This document shows, piece by piece, positions 38,531 through 48,782 of a stretch of 64,000 nucleotides of DNA. Each line of letters begins with the position of its first letter. The stretch's first letter is position 1. The notes beneath the pieces are model-generated. The model was not told where the DNA came from, ran no database searches, and saw nothing but the letters and a program-made list of their open reading frames with translations. The position numbers and the translations under genes were made by a program. This DNA is from Ciceribacter sp. L1K22 (GTDB lineage Bacteria; Pseudomonadota; Alphaproteobacteria; Rhizobiales; Rhizobiaceae), in NCBI RefSeq assembly GCF_017599385.1, contig NZ_JAGFPK010000001.1, forward strand, positions 1,727,399-1,791,398, in the 5' to 3' direction.

Positions 38531-41173
38531 TCAGCTCTTCTTCGTCTTCGCCGCCGGCTTCTTCTTCGCTGGCGCTTTCTTGGTTTTCGCCTCTCCGTCG
38601 GCTTTCGCGGCCTTGGCTGGCTTCTTGGCCCTTGTCTTCTTGTCGCCGTCTTTACCTGCACGTTCTGCGATCAGGGCAAGCGCCTCTTCAACGGTTACAG
38701 ACTGCGGATCCTTGCCCTTCGGCAGTGTGGCGTTGACCTTGCCCCAGTTGACGTAGGGACCATAGCGGCCATCGCGAACCGTGATCGCTCCGCCCTGCGG
38801 GTGATCGCCGAGCTCCTTCAGGGCTGCCGCCGCCGTCCGCCCCCGACCCGCGCCACCCTTGCTCTGCTTTTCGGCGAGCACGGTAACGGCACGGTTCAGG
38901 CCGATCGAAAACACATCCTCGATGCTCTCCAGGTTGGCATAGGTTCCATCATGCAGCACGAATGGCCCGTAGCGCCCGAGGCCGGCCGAGATCATCTTGC
39001 CGCTTTCCGGATGCTGGCCCACGTCGCGGGGAAGATTGAGCAGCGCCAGCGCCTTCTCGAGATCAATGTCTTCGGGTTTCCAACCTTTGGGCAGGGAAGA
39101 ACGCTTTGCATCCTTGCCGTCGCCGCGCTGGACATAGGGGCCGAAACGGCCGCTTCTCAGCGTGACGTCCTCAGCCGTCATCGGGTCCTTGCCCAGAGCT
39201 CTGGGTTCGTTGCCAAGTGCGGCTTCCGCTTCCGCGCCACCTTCGTTGGAAAGTTGACGCGTGTAATTGCATTCCGGGTAATTCGAACAGCCGACGAAGG
39301 CACCGTATTTACCGAGCTTCAGCGAGAGCTGACCGGTGCCACAGACCTGGCAGATCCGCGGATCGGAACCATCTTCGCGCTTGGGGAAGACCAGCGGGGC
39401 AAGAACCTCGTTCAGCGAGTCCAGTACGTTGGTGACACGGAGCTCCTTGGTGTCTTCTATCTGAGAGAAGAAGTCAGCCCAGAACTCGCGCAGCACCTGC
39501 TTCCAGTCCAGTTCCCCTGCCGATATTTTGTCGAGCTTTTCTTCCAGATCCGCGGTGAAGTCGTACTCCACGTACTTGGTAAAGAAGCTCTCGAGGAATG
39601 CGGTAACCAGCCGCCCCTTGGAATGGGGAATCAGCTTGCGTTTTTCGGTAATGACGTATTCGCGGTCGCTGAGCGTCTTCAACGTTGCGGCATAGGTCGA
39701 TGGACGGCCGATGCCAAGCTCTTCCATCTTCTTGATCAGTGAGGCTTCCGAATATCGCGGCGGCGGCTCGGTGAAGTGCTGCGACGCGTTGATCTTCTGC
39801 TTCGCGAGCGTCTCGCGCGCATTGATCTCGGGCAGGCGACCATCCTCGTCGCCGTCGTCGCTTTGCTCGCCGTCTTCCTTCTGATCGGTATAGGCCGCGA
39901 TGAAGCCGTCGAAACGGATCACCGATCCAACCGCGCGAAGGCCGGCTTTCTCGCCTTTGCTCTCGGCGAGGATTTCGACCGTCGTGCGCTCGATCTCGGC
40001 AGACGCCATCTGGCTGGCGATACCGCGCTTCCAGATCAGGTCATAGAGGCGAAGCTGGTCGGCATCGAGAAAGCGCTTTACCTTGTCTGGTGTGCGGTTG
40101 AAGTCGGTCGGGCGGATCGCTTCGTGCGCTTCCTGTGCGTTCTTTGCCTTCGTCGAGTAGAAGCGCGGCTTCTCCGGCAGGTAGCGAGCACCAAACTGAT
40201 CGCCGATGGCTGCACGCGCCGCATCGATTGCCTCAGGCGCCATTTGGACGCCGTCGGTACGCATATAAGTAATGAGACCGACCGTCTCGCCGCCGATGTC
40301 TATGCCCTCGTAAAGTTTCTGGGCCACCTGCATTGTGCGGGACGCGGAAAAGCCGAGTCTCGATGAGGCAGCTTGCTGGAGGGTCGACGTTGTGAAGGGC
40401 GGCCCCGGATTGCGTTTGACGGGCTTGGCCTCGACGGAGTCGACTGCATAGGCAGCCCCGTCTAGCAAGCTCTTCAATCTGTTGGCAGCTTCTCCGTCCG
40501 AAATCGAGTTCCGCTGCAGCCGCTTGCCGTCAGCTGATACCAGGCGCGCCTCGAATTCGTCGCCGCGTGGGGTCTTCAGGAGAGCGGAAATGTTCCAGTA
40601 TTCCTCGCTGACGAAGCGCTCGATCTCCGCCTCGCGGTCGCACACGAGACGCAGCGCCACGGATTGCACGCGGCCGGCCGAACGGGCGCCGGGCAGCTTG
40701 CGCCAGAGGACTGGCGACAGGTTGAAGCCAACCAGATAGTCAAGCGCACGGCGCGCCAGATAGGCATCGACCAGCGGAACGTCGATGTCACGCGGATGCG
40801 CCATGGCGTCCAGCACGGCCTTTTTCGTGATGGCGTTGAACACCACGCGCTTCACCGGCTTATCGCCGAGAACGCGCTTCTTTTTCAGCAGATCGAGCAC
40901 ATGCCATGAGATAGCCTCGCCCTCGCGATCCGGGTCGGTCGCGAGAAACAGGCCATCGGAGGACTTCACCGCGTCGGCGATGTCCTTCATGCGCTTGGCG
41001 GATGCGCTGTCTACTTCCCAGGTCATCTCGAAGTCCTGGTCGGGCAAAACCGATCCGTCCTTCGCCGGCAAGTCACGCACATGGCCGAACGAGGCGAGCA
41101 CCTTGTATCCCGATCCGAGATACTTGTTGATCGTCTTTGCTTTGGCGGGGGATTCGACGACGACTACGTTCAT
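38531..41173 (-). CDS. topA: DNA topoisomerase I
   Basis: Relaxes negative supercoils. The 880-residue enzyme begins with a Toprim domain (VVVVESPAKAKTI and ATDPDREGEAISWH), with the catalytic Tyr in GLITYMRTDGV, followed by a four-Cys zinc finger (CQVCGTGQLS and CSNYPEC, about 585-610). Several C-terminal repeats of the form GRYGPYV or GRFGPYV follow (about 655-830). The last 45 residues are Lys/Ala-rich, typical of this group. AGAGAAGAA precedes ATG 41173. It heads the minus-strand operon with rnr. Confidence 0.96.
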   Translation of the reverse strand: MNVVVVESPAKAKTINKYLGSGYKVLASFGHVRDLPAKDGSVLPDQDFEMTWEVDSASAKRMKDIADAVKSSDGLFLATDPDREGEAISWHVLDLLKKKRVLGDKPVKRVVFNAITKKAVLDAMAHPRDIDVPLVDAYLARRALDYLVGFNLSPVLWRKLPGARSAGRVQSVALRLVCDREAEIERFVSEEYWNISALLKTPRGDEFEARLVSADGKRLQRNSISDGEAANRLKSLLDGAAYAVDSVEAKPVKRNPGPPFTTSTLQQAASSRLGFSASRTMQVAQKLYEGIDIGGETVGLITYMRTDGVQMAPEAIDAARAAIGDQFGARYLPEKPRFYSTKAKNAQEAHEAIRPTDFNRTPDKVKRFLDADQLRLYDLIWKRGIASQMASAEIERTTVEILAESKGEKAGLRAVGSVIRFDGFIAAYTDQKEDGEQSDDGDEDGRLPEINARETLAKQKINASQHFTEPPPRYSEASLIKKMEELGIGRPSTYAATLKTLSDREYVITEKRKLIPHSKGRLVTAFLESFFTKYVEYDFTADLEEKLDKISAGELDWKQVLREFWADFFSQIEDTKELRVTNVLDSLNEVLAPLVFPKREDGSDPRICQVCGTGQLSLKLGKYGAFVGCSNYPECNYTRQLSNEGGAEAEAALGNEPRALGKDPMTAEDVTLRSGRFGPYVQRGDGKDAKRSSLPKGWKPEDIDLEKALALLNLPRDVGQHPESGKMISAGLGRYGPFVLHDGTYANLESIEDVFSIGLNRAVTVLAEKQSKGGAGRGRTAAAALKELGDHPQGGAITVRDGRYGPYVNWGKVNATLPKGKDPQSVTVEEALALIAERAGKDGDKKTRAKKPAKAAKADGEAKTKKAPAKKKPAAKTKKS

Positions 41174-41413
41174 TTTTCTTCTCTGGACTGGCATTGCGCA
41201 CAAGTTTCGGGCGGCATGTGCAGGAAGCGGCTCTCCGACATGGACAGGGATTCGACTGCGGTCAAGAGGCTCGCATCGAAATTCTGCGAATGCACCTCAA
41301 TGCAACCTATAAGAGATTTGCAATTTTATGCAATTAATCGTATATGGTTTGGGTCTGCTCGGCTGCATGGTCCGATGCTGCGGTTTCGCGAATTCGCTGT
41401 CAGGAAACAAATC

Positions 41414-41638
41414 ATGGATTCACCGTCTCCGGAGAATGGCAAACAGTCTGGCGAAGCCATCATCTACCTGCACCATATGCTGGGTGAACTGCGACAGGTT
41501 GCGCGCGCGGAGGGCGCAGACCTGCTTAGTTACCTGATCGAGATGGCTTACATCGAGGCGGGCGACATCCTGTCTGGCAGGCAAGACGCCTCAGTCACCC
41601 ATGGCAAGCGAAACAAGTCCTCCCGGATGCCGATGTAG
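41414..41638 (+). CDS. Small conserved rhizobial protein
   Basis: A 74-residue helical protein with core EAIIYLHHMLGELRQVARAE followed by LLSYLIEMAYIEAGDIL, a pattern I associate with small unnamed proteins of Rhizobiaceae. It has AGGAAAC before the ATG and lies in the otherwise minus-oriented topA-dprA interval. Its last 48 bp overlap the end of dprA on the other strand. The function is unknown. Confidence 0.75.
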   Translation: MDSPSPENGKQSGEAIIYLHHMLGELRQVARAEGADLLSYLIEMAYIEAGDILSGRQDASVTHGKRNKSSRMPM

Positions 41639-42739
41639 CCGACCGGCAATGTCCAGCTCCAGAAGCACCAGATAGACGCTAGCTGCGCCAATCCCGGTAT
41701 GTCGGATGATGTCGTCCACCTCGACCGGCGTCGGCCCTAGCGCATCGACGATTCGCGTCCTGTCTGATTCCTCTGGTGGCGATGGAACACGGTCCTCACC
41801 ATCTAGAACCGGCTCCTCCACCTCGCTTTGACGACGCACCTCCAGGGCCGAAACGGGTGCCAGCGCGTCAATGACGTCGGCGGCGGATGTCGTGACGGTC
41901 GCGCCGTCTTTCAAGAGGCCATTGGTGCCTTGGCACCGGGGATCAAGCGGCGAGCCAGGCACGGCGAAAACCAGACGCCCGAAATCCGCCGCCAGCCTTG
42001 CCGTGATCAGCGAACCGGATCGCGCTGCTGCTTCCACTACGACGGTGCCCAACGCGATGCCGGCGATAAGGCGATTGCGTCTGGGAAAGTCGCGGGCGCG
42101 TGCCTCCCATCCGAAAGGCATTTCGCTGACCGCTAGCCCGCGGTCACAGATTTCGTCGAAAAGCCGGAGATTTTCCGGCGGATACGGCTGGTCTATTCCG
42201 CCCGCCAGCGCGGCGATCGTTCCTGTGTCAAGGCTGGCCGTATGGGCCGCGGCATCGATGCCACGTGCCAGTCCAGATACGATGCTATACCCCGCTCTCC
42301 CCACGTCCCGCGCGATCATCGCCGCGAACTTGGCGCCGCTGATCGAGGCATTGCGCGAGCCGACGATACCCACGGCGGACTGGGACGCGACCTCTAGATT
42401 GCCCTTGACCGCGAGAAGGGGAGGCGCGGCTTCGATTTGCCGCAGGGCACTCGGATAACCGGGTTCACCGATGCCGAGGAAGCGTGCGCCGAAGCGGTGC
42501 GCTAAGTCCAGTTCCCGCTCGGCTTCCGAGACACTGGCAATGCGGATCGGCCGTGCGGAACCGCCCCTTTTGGACAGTTCGGGCAACATGTCGAGCGCCC
42601 GCTCCGCCGAACCGAAATGATTGATGAGGTCGCGAAAGGTCGCGGGGCCGACATTGTCGCTGCGGATCAGCCGGAGCCAGGCGATCCTCTGGCGGTCGGT
42701 CAGCGCAATTCCAGTCCGTCCTGCGCCGACCTCTGCCAT
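41591..42739 (-). CDS. dprA: DNA-processing protein DprA
   Basis: Binds single-stranded DNA and loads RecA during natural transformation or related uptake. The 382-residue protein has an N-terminal helical domain (about 1-75), the Rossmann-like core (VGIVGSRNASISG, VSGLARGIDAAAH, FPRRNRLIAGI, SLITARLAADFGR) and a C-terminal winged helix (about 320-380). Rhizobia are not known to be readily competent, so its role here is unclear. It follows plsY by 7 bp. Confidence 0.94.
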   Translation of the reverse strand: MAEVGAGRTGIALTDRQRIAWLRLIRSDNVGPATFRDLINHFGSAERALDMLPELSKRGGSARPIRIASVSEAERELDLAHRFGARFLGIGEPGYPSALRQIEAAPPLLAVKGNLEVASQSAVGIVGSRNASISGAKFAAMIARDVGRAGYSIVSGLARGIDAAAHTASLDTGTIAALAGGIDQPYPPENLRLFDEICDRGLAVSEMPFGWEARARDFPRRNRLIAGIALGTVVVEAAARSGSLITARLAADFGRLVFAVPGSPLDPRCQGTNGLLKDGATVTTSAADVIDALAPVSALEVRRQSEVEEPVLDGEDRVPSPPEESDRTRIVDALGPTPVEVDDIIRHTGIGAASVYLVLLELDIAGRLHRHPGGLVSLAMGD

Positions 42740-42746
42740 CCGGCGG

Positions 42747-43376
42747 CTATCCTTTTTGTCCGATCTTGCTCTCGGTTCCCGAAATCAGTCGCTCAATGTT
42801 TGCCTTGTGCTTCCACCAGGTGATCACCGTCATCGCCGATGTCACGAGAGCTGCATCCTTCGCGCCGAGTATCCACAATGCAACCGGAATGACAAGTGTT
42901 GCAACCAGAGCGGATAGCGACGAATAGCGGCTGAGGAAGGCGACGGTGAGCCAGGAGACGGCAAACACGAGCACCATGATCGGAAAGATGCCGAGCAAGG
43001 TACCGATATAGGTCGCGACTCCCTTTCCGCCCTTGAACTTCAGCCACACCGGGAACAGGTGCCCGATGAAAGCCGCGAAGCCGCCGAGCAGGCCCGGCAA
43101 TTGGTTGACATCGCCGCCAAAGAGCTTTTGCGCGAAGATAGCGCCGGCTGTTGCCTTGAGGGCATCGAGCAGAAGCGTCGCTGCCGCCAGCGGCTTGTTG
43201 CCGGTTCGCAGGACATTCGTCGCGCCGATGTTGCCGGAGCCGATGTTGCGGACATCGCCCAGCCCCGCCATACGGGTCAGCAGCAGACCGAACGGGATCG
43301 AGCCCAAGAGATAGCCGAGGACCAGCGAGCCGAAGATCGCGGTAGCGGAAAGCGAACCATAATCGAGGCTTGGCAC
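42747..43376 (-). CDS. plsY: Acyl-phosphate glycerol-3-phosphate acyltransferase
   Basis: Membrane enzyme that makes lysophosphatidate from acyl-phosphate, the first step of phospholipid synthesis. The 209-residue protein has five helices and the three motifs [20 protein letters not shown] and [12 protein letters not shown]. It is 21 bp downstream of pyrC and 7 bp upstream of dprA in the same transcript. Confidence 0.96.
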   Translation of the reverse strand: MPSLDYGSLSATAIFGSLVLGYLLGSIPFGLLLTRMAGLGDVRNIGSGNIGATNVLRTGNKPLAAATLLLDALKATAGAIFAQKLFGGDVNQLPGLLGGFAAFIGHLFPVWLKFKGGKGVATYIGTLLGIFPIMVLVFAVSWLTVAFLSRYSSLSALVATLVIPVALWILGAKDAALVTSAMTVITWWKHKANIERLISGTESKIGQKG

Positions 43377-43397
43377 GGAAATCCTCCTGTTCTTGTG

Positions 43398-44690
43398 TCA
43401 GAGCGCGTGAACGAGCCGGCCGGAAACGTATGTCGCCACGGCGCGTCCCGAGAACCGGGCGTCCTCGAACGGCGTGTTCTTGGACCGCGAAAGCAGCGTA
43501 TCTTTCGCCACCAACCAAGGCTCGTCGAGATCGATCAGTGTTATGTCCGCCCTGGCGCCTGGCTTCAGCGTGCCGGCGTCCAGCTTGAAGATTCGGGCAG
43601 GGCGGGTCGACATGGCATCGATGAGCCGTATCAGGGGCACCTGGCCGTTGTGATGCAGGCGAAGTGCTGCGGCCAGCATCGTCTCCAGCCCGACAGCCCC
43701 GTCCTCTGCGTCTGCGAAGGGAAGACGCTTGGTGTCGACGTCCTGCGGATCGTGCGAGGACACGATGATGTCGATATCGCCCTTCGCGAGCGCTTCGACC
43801 ATCGCCATCCGGTCATCCTCCGAGCGCAGCGGCGGTGCAAGCTTGAAGAACGTCCGGTACTCGCCAATATCGTTTTCGTTGAGCGCAAGATTGTTGATCG
43901 ACACCGCGCAGGTGACATTCGCGCCCCGTCCGCGCGCGACGCGGATGGCTTCGGCCGATTCCGGCACGGAAATCTGCGCGGCGTGATAGCGGGCCTTCGT
44001 CAGGCCGGCGACGCGAAGGTCACGTTCAAGAGGAATGATCTCCGCTTCCCGCGGAATGCCGGAGAGGCCGAGCCAGCTCGCGAGCAGGCCCTCGTTCATC
44101 ACGCCATTGGCACCGAGATATTTTTCCCGCGCCTCCAGCGAAATGACGGCATCGAATTCGCGCGAATAGGTCATCGCCCGCCGCAGCACCTGCGTATCGG
44201 AAAGACCTTTGCGGCCATTGGTGAAGGCGACAGCACCGGCTTCCTGCAGCAGACCCATTTCGGTCATTTCCGTGCCGGCAAGCCCCTTCGTCAGCGCCGC
44301 GGCCGGATGAACGTTGACGACCGCCTGGTCTCGCGCCGTCTTCTTGACGAACTCGACCAGCGCGATGTCGTCGATGACGGGATCCGTGTCCGGCATCATG
44401 ATGAAGGAGGTGACCCCACCGGCAGCTGCGGAACGGCTTGCCGAGGCGATCGTTTCGCGATGTTCGGCGCCGGGCTCTCCAGTGAAAACACGTGCATCCA
44501 CGAGCCCGGGAGTAGCGACCAGCCCGGAGGCGTCGCGAACCTCGGCTCCGTTTGGTGTGCCCTGATTGCGCGCAGAAGCACCGGCGGCGGCGATACGGCC
44601 GTCTTCGCCGACGATGATGCTGCCGACCTCGTCGAGGTTGCGCGACGGATCGATAATCCGGACATTGTTGATAACGAGCGGCTTGATCAT
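43398..44690 (-). CDS. pyrC: Dihydroorotase-like protein lacking the active-site histidines (PyrC')
   Basis: A 430-residue amidohydrolase-fold protein of the class I dihydroorotase family, directly after pyrB (ATGA overlap). The metal-binding DxHxH found in active enzymes reads D65-A-R67-V-F69 ([16 protein letters not shown]). The later sites are changed too: [10 protein letters not shown] instead of the HCED segment, SINNLALNE instead of TPHHL, and SSHDPQD instead of DHAPH. It is therefore probably inactive and acts as a structural partner of PyrB, as the PyrC' proteins of Pseudomonas do. The remainder of the fold is intact and unbroken, arguing against a decaying pseudogene. Confidence 0.9.
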   Translation of the reverse strand: MIKPLVINNVRIIDPSRNLDEVGSIIVGEDGRIAAAGASARNQGTPNGAEVRDASGLVATPGLVDARVFTGEPGAEHRETIASASRSAAAGGVTSFIMMPDTDPVIDDIALVEFVKKTARDQAVVNVHPAAALTKGLAGTEMTEMGLLQEAGAVAFTNGRKGLSDTQVLRRAMTYSREFDAVISLEAREKYLGANGVMNEGLLASWLGLSGIPREAEIIPLERDLRVAGLTKARYHAAQISVPESAEAIRVARGRGANVTCAVSINNLALNENDIGEYRTFFKLAPPLRSEDDRMAMVEALAKGDIDIIVSSHDPQDVDTKRLPFADAEDGAVGLETMLAAALRLHHNGQVPLIRLIDAMSTRPARIFKLDAGTLKPGARADITLIDLDEPWLVAKDTLLSRSKNTPFEDARFSGRAVATYVSGRLVHAL

Positions 44691-45643
44691 GCGCCGGCTC
44701 CCTCGCTGCGTGGTCCCTGGTTCTGAGAAACCAACAGAGCCTCCATGACGGCCATGCGCACCGCGACCCCCATTTCCACCTGTTGCTCGATCACGCTCTG
44801 CGGTCCGTCCGCCACTTCCGAGGCAATCTCGACGCCACGGTTCATAGGACCCGGATGCATAACAAGCGCGTCTTCCTTGGCTGCCTTCAGCTTCTCGGCG
44901 TCCAGACCGTAGAAGCGGAAATATTCGCGCACCGAAGGCACGAAGGCGCCGGACATGCGCTCGCGCTGAAGACGCAGCATCATCACCACGTCCGCGTCCT
45001 TCAGTCCTTCCGCCATGTCGTGGAAAACCTCTACGCCCATCTGAGCGATGCCGGAGGGCAGGAGCGTGGCGGGCGCGACCACCCGGACACGGGCGCCCAT
45101 CTGGTTGAGCAGCAGAATGTTGGAGCGGGCAACGCGCGAATGCAGGATGTCGCCGCAAATCGCGACGATGATGCGCGACAGCTTTCCCTTGGCGCGGCGG
45201 ATCGTCAGCGCATCGAGCAGCGCCTGGGTCGGGTGTTCGTGTTGGCCGTCGCCGGCATTGACGACAGAGCAGGCGACCTTCTGGGCGAGCAGAGCGGCAG
45301 CGCCGGCGGACGAGTGCCGCACCACCAGAACATCGGGGCGCATCGCGTTCAGTGTCATCGCGGTGTCGATCAGGGTTTCGCCCTTCTTCACCGACGAGTT
45401 GCCAACCGACATGTTCATGACGTCGGCGCCAAGGCGTTTGCCCGCAAGTTCGAACGAGGATTGCGTGCGGGTCGAAGCCTCGAAGAACAGGTTGATCTGC
45501 GTCAGCCCGCGAAGCGTCGTCGTTTTCTTCTCCCGCTGCCGGCTGATCTGCACGGCGGCATCAGCCTTGTCGAGAAGAAGGGTGATATCCTGTTCGGAAA
45601 GCCCCTTGATGCCGAGGAGATGGCGGTGGGGAAAGAAGACCAT
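44687..45643 (-). CDS. pyrB: Aspartate carbamoyltransferase catalytic subunit
   Basis: Makes carbamoyl aspartate, the committing step of pyrimidine synthesis. The 318-residue protein has the carbamoyl phosphate motif [33 protein letters not shown], and the later MRLQRERM and [12 protein letters not shown] loops. There is no pyrI regulatory gene nearby; the adjacent PyrC' is the likely structural partner. Expected to be the first gene of pyrB-pyrC-plsY-dprA. Confidence 0.96.
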   Translation of the reverse strand: MVFFPHRHLLGIKGLSEQDITLLLDKADAAVQISRQREKKTTTLRGLTQINLFFEASTRTQSSFELAGKRLGADVMNMSVGNSSVKKGETLIDTAMTLNAMRPDVLVVRHSSAGAAALLAQKVACSVVNAGDGQHEHPTQALLDALTIRRAKGKLSRIIVAICGDILHSRVARSNILLLNQMGARVRVVAPATLLPSGIAQMGVEVFHDMAEGLKDADVVMMLRLQRERMSGAFVPSVREYFRFYGLDAEKLKAAKEDALVMHPGPMNRGVEIASEVADGPQSVIEQQVEMGVAVRMAVMEALLVSQNQGPRSEGAGA

Positions 45644-45709
45644 GAGACCGTCCTCCGGAGAAAGTCACGCGGTCTATAAAGAGTGGGAGCCGCACGGGCA
45701 AGCATATGC

Positions 45710-45736
45710 TATGGGGAATGCCCTTTGTTCCCCATA
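45710..45736. promoter_or_regulatory. Palindrome in the pyrB-aidB divergent region
   Basis: TATGGGGAA (45710-45718) and TTCCCCATA (45728-45736) form a perfect 9-bp inverted repeat with a 9-bp spacer in the 143 bp between two divergent genes. It is centred about 80 bp from pyrB and 64 bp from the aidB start, a typical operator geometry. No regulator can be assigned. Confidence 0.45.
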
Positions 45737-45786
45737 TAAAGCGAATCATCGAAGCGTTTGCGTGCGTTGGAAGGTAATTGAGTGAC

Positions 45787-47430
45787 ATGACCCGGATGGA
45801 AGACAAGTTCGCCGAGCTGAACCAGCCCGCGCCCTGGGCCGGCGTGAATGCGTTCCGCACCGACCCGCTGCTCGTTGATATGGCCTCCAGTCTGCCGCGC
45901 GCGATGAAGGACGAATTCGATGCCATAGGTCGTTATGTGACCTCGCACGAAGCGCAGGAACTCGCCCGGATGGCGAACCAGAATGCGCCGCAGTTACGCA
46001 CTCATGGGGTCCGTGGCGAACGTCTCGACGTGGTCGAATTTCACCCCGCCTGGCATGCGCTCATGCGCCGCTCGATGTCGGTCGGCCTTCACTGCTCGAT
46101 CTGGGAAGGTCAGCAGGGCACGCGTGGCCAGGAGCACAAGGCCCGCGCCATCCGCTTCTTTCTCACGGCCCAGCTCGAAAGCGGCCATCTCTGCCCACTC
46201 ACGATGACCAGCGCCTCGGTCGCTGCCCTTGCCGCGTCGCCCCACGTGCAGCGCGAATGGGCGCCGAAGATCCTCTCACGGAAATACGACTCCACGACCA
46301 AACCGCCGATGCAGAAATCCGCGATCACGCTCGGCATGGGTATGACGGAGAAGCAGGGCGGCACCGACGTCAAGGCCAATACCAGCCGCGCCGAGCGCGT
46401 CGGCGAGGGCATTTACCGCCTCTCCGGCCACAAGTGGTTTATGTCGGCACCGATGAGCGACGCCTTCGTGATGCTGGCGCAGACGACGGAAGGCATGGGC
46501 TGCTTCCTCGTTCCGCGCCTTCTTGAGGACGGATCTCACAATGGTCTTTACCTCCAGCGCCTGAAGGACAAGATCGGCAACCGCTCCAACGCCTCGTCGG
46601 AAGTAGAGTTCGACGGCACCATGGCCTATCTGCTGGGCGAGGCCGGACAGGGCATCCGCACCATCCTGGACATGGTGACGCTGACCAGGCTCGATTGCGC
46701 CCTGGCGTCCGCCGGCATCATGCGCGCCTCGATGGCGGAAGCCGTTCACCACACACGTAGCCGCAAGGTGTTCGGCAAGAACCTCGTCGATCAGCCTTTG
46801 ATGACGCGGGTGCTTGCCGACATGGCCCTCGACGTTGCGGCGGCGACCGCCCTCGTGTTTCGGTTGGCTGAATCCTTTGACAAGGCACGGGACAATCCGG
46901 CCGATGCGGCCTATGCCCGGGTGATGACGCCGGTCGTCAAATACTGGGTGTGCAAGATGGCGCCGGCGCTGATCTACGAAGCCATGGAGTGCATCGGCGG
47001 CTCTGGCTACGTTGAGGAACGTCCGATCGCCCGGCACTACCGCGAGGCACCTGTCAATGCGATCTGGGAAGGCTCCGGCAATGTCATGGCGCTGGACGTG
47101 CTACGTGTCATCAGCCGGGGCAGGGACCTGTTCGAAAGCGTTTTCGCGGGGCTGGAACGGGATCTCGGTCCCTCGGGCAAGAAGACCGTCGAGGTGCTTC
47201 GGGCCGCCGTGGCACTGTGCGAACGTGACGAGGGCGCCTCGCGCCTGCTCGTCGAGCAATTGGCGCTTGCCGCCGCAGCAGCCGAACTCTACCGGATCGG
47301 TGCCGGCAAGATCGCCGATGCCTTTACCGAAACCCGCCTGGCCGGCGGCTGGCGGCACACCTACGGTGTGCTCGACGGCCGCTTCGACGCGCGGTACGTC
47401 ATCGATCTTCTCTACCCGCCAGCCACGTAG
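45787..47430 (+). CDS. aidB: Acyl-CoA dehydrogenase of the AidB type
   Basis: A 547-residue flavoprotein of the acyl-CoA dehydrogenase superfamily. FAD and substrate segments are visible in LTMTSASVAALA, GMGMTEKQGGTDVKAN, LSGHKWFMSAP and MECIGGSGYVEE, with a long C-terminal extension (about 430-547). The extension and the sequence IWEGSGNVMALDVLR place it with E. coli AidB (adaptive response to alkylation) rather than a fatty-acid enzyme. The substrate is unknown. ATG 45787 is preferred; a TTG at 45778 is possible. It ends by overlapping the AEC gene on the other strand. Confidence 0.92.
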   Translation: MTRMEDKFAELNQPAPWAGVNAFRTDPLLVDMASSLPRAMKDEFDAIGRYVTSHEAQELARMANQNAPQLRTHGVRGERLDVVEFHPAWHALMRRSMSVGLHCSIWEGQQGTRGQEHKARAIRFFLTAQLESGHLCPLTMTSASVAALAASPHVQREWAPKILSRKYDSTTKPPMQKSAITLGMGMTEKQGGTDVKANTSRAERVGEGIYRLSGHKWFMSAPMSDAFVMLAQTTEGMGCFLVPRLLEDGSHNGLYLQRLKDKIGNRSNASSEVEFDGTMAYLLGEAGQGIRTILDMVTLTRLDCALASAGIMRASMAEAVHHTRSRKVFGKNLVDQPLMTRVLADMALDVAAATALVFRLAESFDKARDNPADAAYARVMTPVVKYWVCKMAPALIYEAMECIGGSGYVEERPIARHYREAPVNAIWEGSGNVMALDVLRVISRGRDLFESVFAGLERDLGPSGKKTVEVLRAAVALCERDEGASRLLVEQLALAAAAAELYRIGAGKIADAFTETRLAGGWRHTYGVLDGRFDARYVIDLLYPPAT

Positions 47431-48347
47431 CGGGCGACGACAATCACCAGGGGGATCGTGAGAAAAGCTGCCGCTGTCTGGAGTGTCGCGATCGTAGCGT
47501 AGAGCGGCGCATCGCCACCCATCTGCTTTGCGAGAACATACCCGTTCATCGCCGTCGGCACTCCGGCGCCGAGCGCCAGCATGACCAGCACCTCGCCGGA
47601 GAGCCCGAAGGCCATGGCGGTGGCGACCATCACCACGGGGAAAAACAACAGTTTCAGGAACCCGGCCAGTAGCACGACCTTGCGGGGCCGCAGGGCGTCG
47701 GCGATCCTCAGACCGGCGCCGACCATGATCAGGCCAAGACCTAGCGACGCCCGCGCGACGAGATCGACGGCCATGGCAAGCGGCTCGTACAGGGTCATTC
47801 CGGAGAGGTTGAACGCGATGCCTGCCGCGGCGCCGAGGATGATGGGGTTGGTCACGATACGGGTGACGAAGCTGCGAATGTCGCGCCGACCGTTGCCGAA
47901 CCACACAAGTACGCCGACATTGTAGAAATTGATCGGCACGATGATCGCTGCCATGGTGACCGCCACGATGGTGAGACCGATCGTCCCGGCGAGCTTCTCC
48001 GCGATCGCCAGACCTATGAAGGCGTTCCATCGGGTACTGGTCTGGAAGAGCGTCGTGAATGCAGGGCCGCCCAGTCCAAAGCGTTTTGCCAATGGCCAAA
48101 GCGATAGGACAAGCAGGCTCATCACCAGCACGGCGACATTCGTCGTCAGGGCGACGGTGGCGGTCGAGAGACCGGCGAAGTCGGCGTTCGAAAGCGTCTG
48201 GAACAGCAGCGCCGGAAAAAGCACGAAGTACCCGAACTGGTCGAGACCGTGCCAAAAACCGGCATCAATTGCCTTCACGCGTTTCAGTCCGGTGCCCAGC
48301 AGAACGAGCAGGAAGACGGGAAGGATACTCTCGAAGATTGGCAACAT
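47412..48347 (-). CDS. AEC (auxin efflux carrier) family permease
   Basis: A 311-residue membrane protein with ten helices and an internal repeat, the bile-acid/auxin-carrier fold (FPALLFQTLSNADFAG, TNPIILGAAAGIAFNLSG, PTAMNGYVLAKQMGGDAPLY). Relatives export organic acids or amino-acid-like compounds; the substrate cannot be predicted. It converges on aidB with a 19 bp overlap and opens the accessory-looking block. Confidence 0.88.
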   Translation of the reverse strand: MLPIFESILPVFLLVLLGTGLKRVKAIDAGFWHGLDQFGYFVLFPALLFQTLSNADFAGLSTATVALTTNVAVLVMSLLVLSLWPLAKRFGLGGPAFTTLFQTSTRWNAFIGLAIAEKLAGTIGLTIVAVTMAAIIVPINFYNVGVLVWFGNGRRDIRSFVTRIVTNPIILGAAAGIAFNLSGMTLYEPLAMAVDLVARASLGLGLIMVGAGLRIADALRPRKVVLLAGFLKLLFFPVVMVATAMAFGLSGEVLVMLALGAGVPTAMNGYVLAKQMGGDAPLYATIATLQTAAAFLTIPLVIVVARYVAGG

Positions 48348-48782
48348 GGCTGGGTCCTGTGTCGCCTCGCCTTAAACCTTCCAGGCGGGGCTCACAACTG
48401 TCTTGCCGTCGAACGCGGTTGCCACGCGTCACGTCATACAGGCGCTCACTGATAAGAACCCATACGCCGCTGTACGGGTGTTCAGGCCGCTTTGGTCGTG
48501 TTGGTCGAGGCGCTGAGGCCGATCGTGGATAATATGCAAACCGTCCGCGCCAACAGAGACTGCATGGCATCCGCCGTGCAGCTCCGATAGGGGCCCCGTT
48601 CCCAAGGGGAAATCGACTTCCGCATTGCACACTGGTGATTTGCCCGATACGGCACCTCGCAAGTCAATTTGGTCGGACCTCGATTTTATGTTCAGGCCTG
48701 GAGCCGCCAGATTTCCGGACTGATAAAAATTGCATTTTTACCTCCTCCCTGTCGCCGGTACGACATGTCGATTGAGGAAATG
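48348..48782. other. Intergenic region, no gene seen
   Basis: About 430 bp between the AEC gene start and the end of the NmrA-like gene. Reading frames exist but none shows a family motif, ribosome-binding site or composition like the neighbours. It contains one copy of an 18-bp repeat (48442-48459) found again at 53292-53309. It could contain the AEC promoter or a decayed gene. Confidence 0.45.
48442..48459 (+). repeat. 18-bp direct repeat, copy 1
   Basis: GCGCTCACTGATAAGAAC, identical to 53292-53309 on the same strand. The two copies bracket the accessory block (NmrA-like to metallopeptidase); flanking sequence beyond the repeat is not conserved by eye. Confidence 0.6.

Noticed and set aside
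48429..48662. Minus-strand frame of 77 codons between AEC and NmrA-like genes
   Set aside because: No recognisable family or start signal, and only ordinary shadow-like composition; possibly a decayed gene but unsupported.
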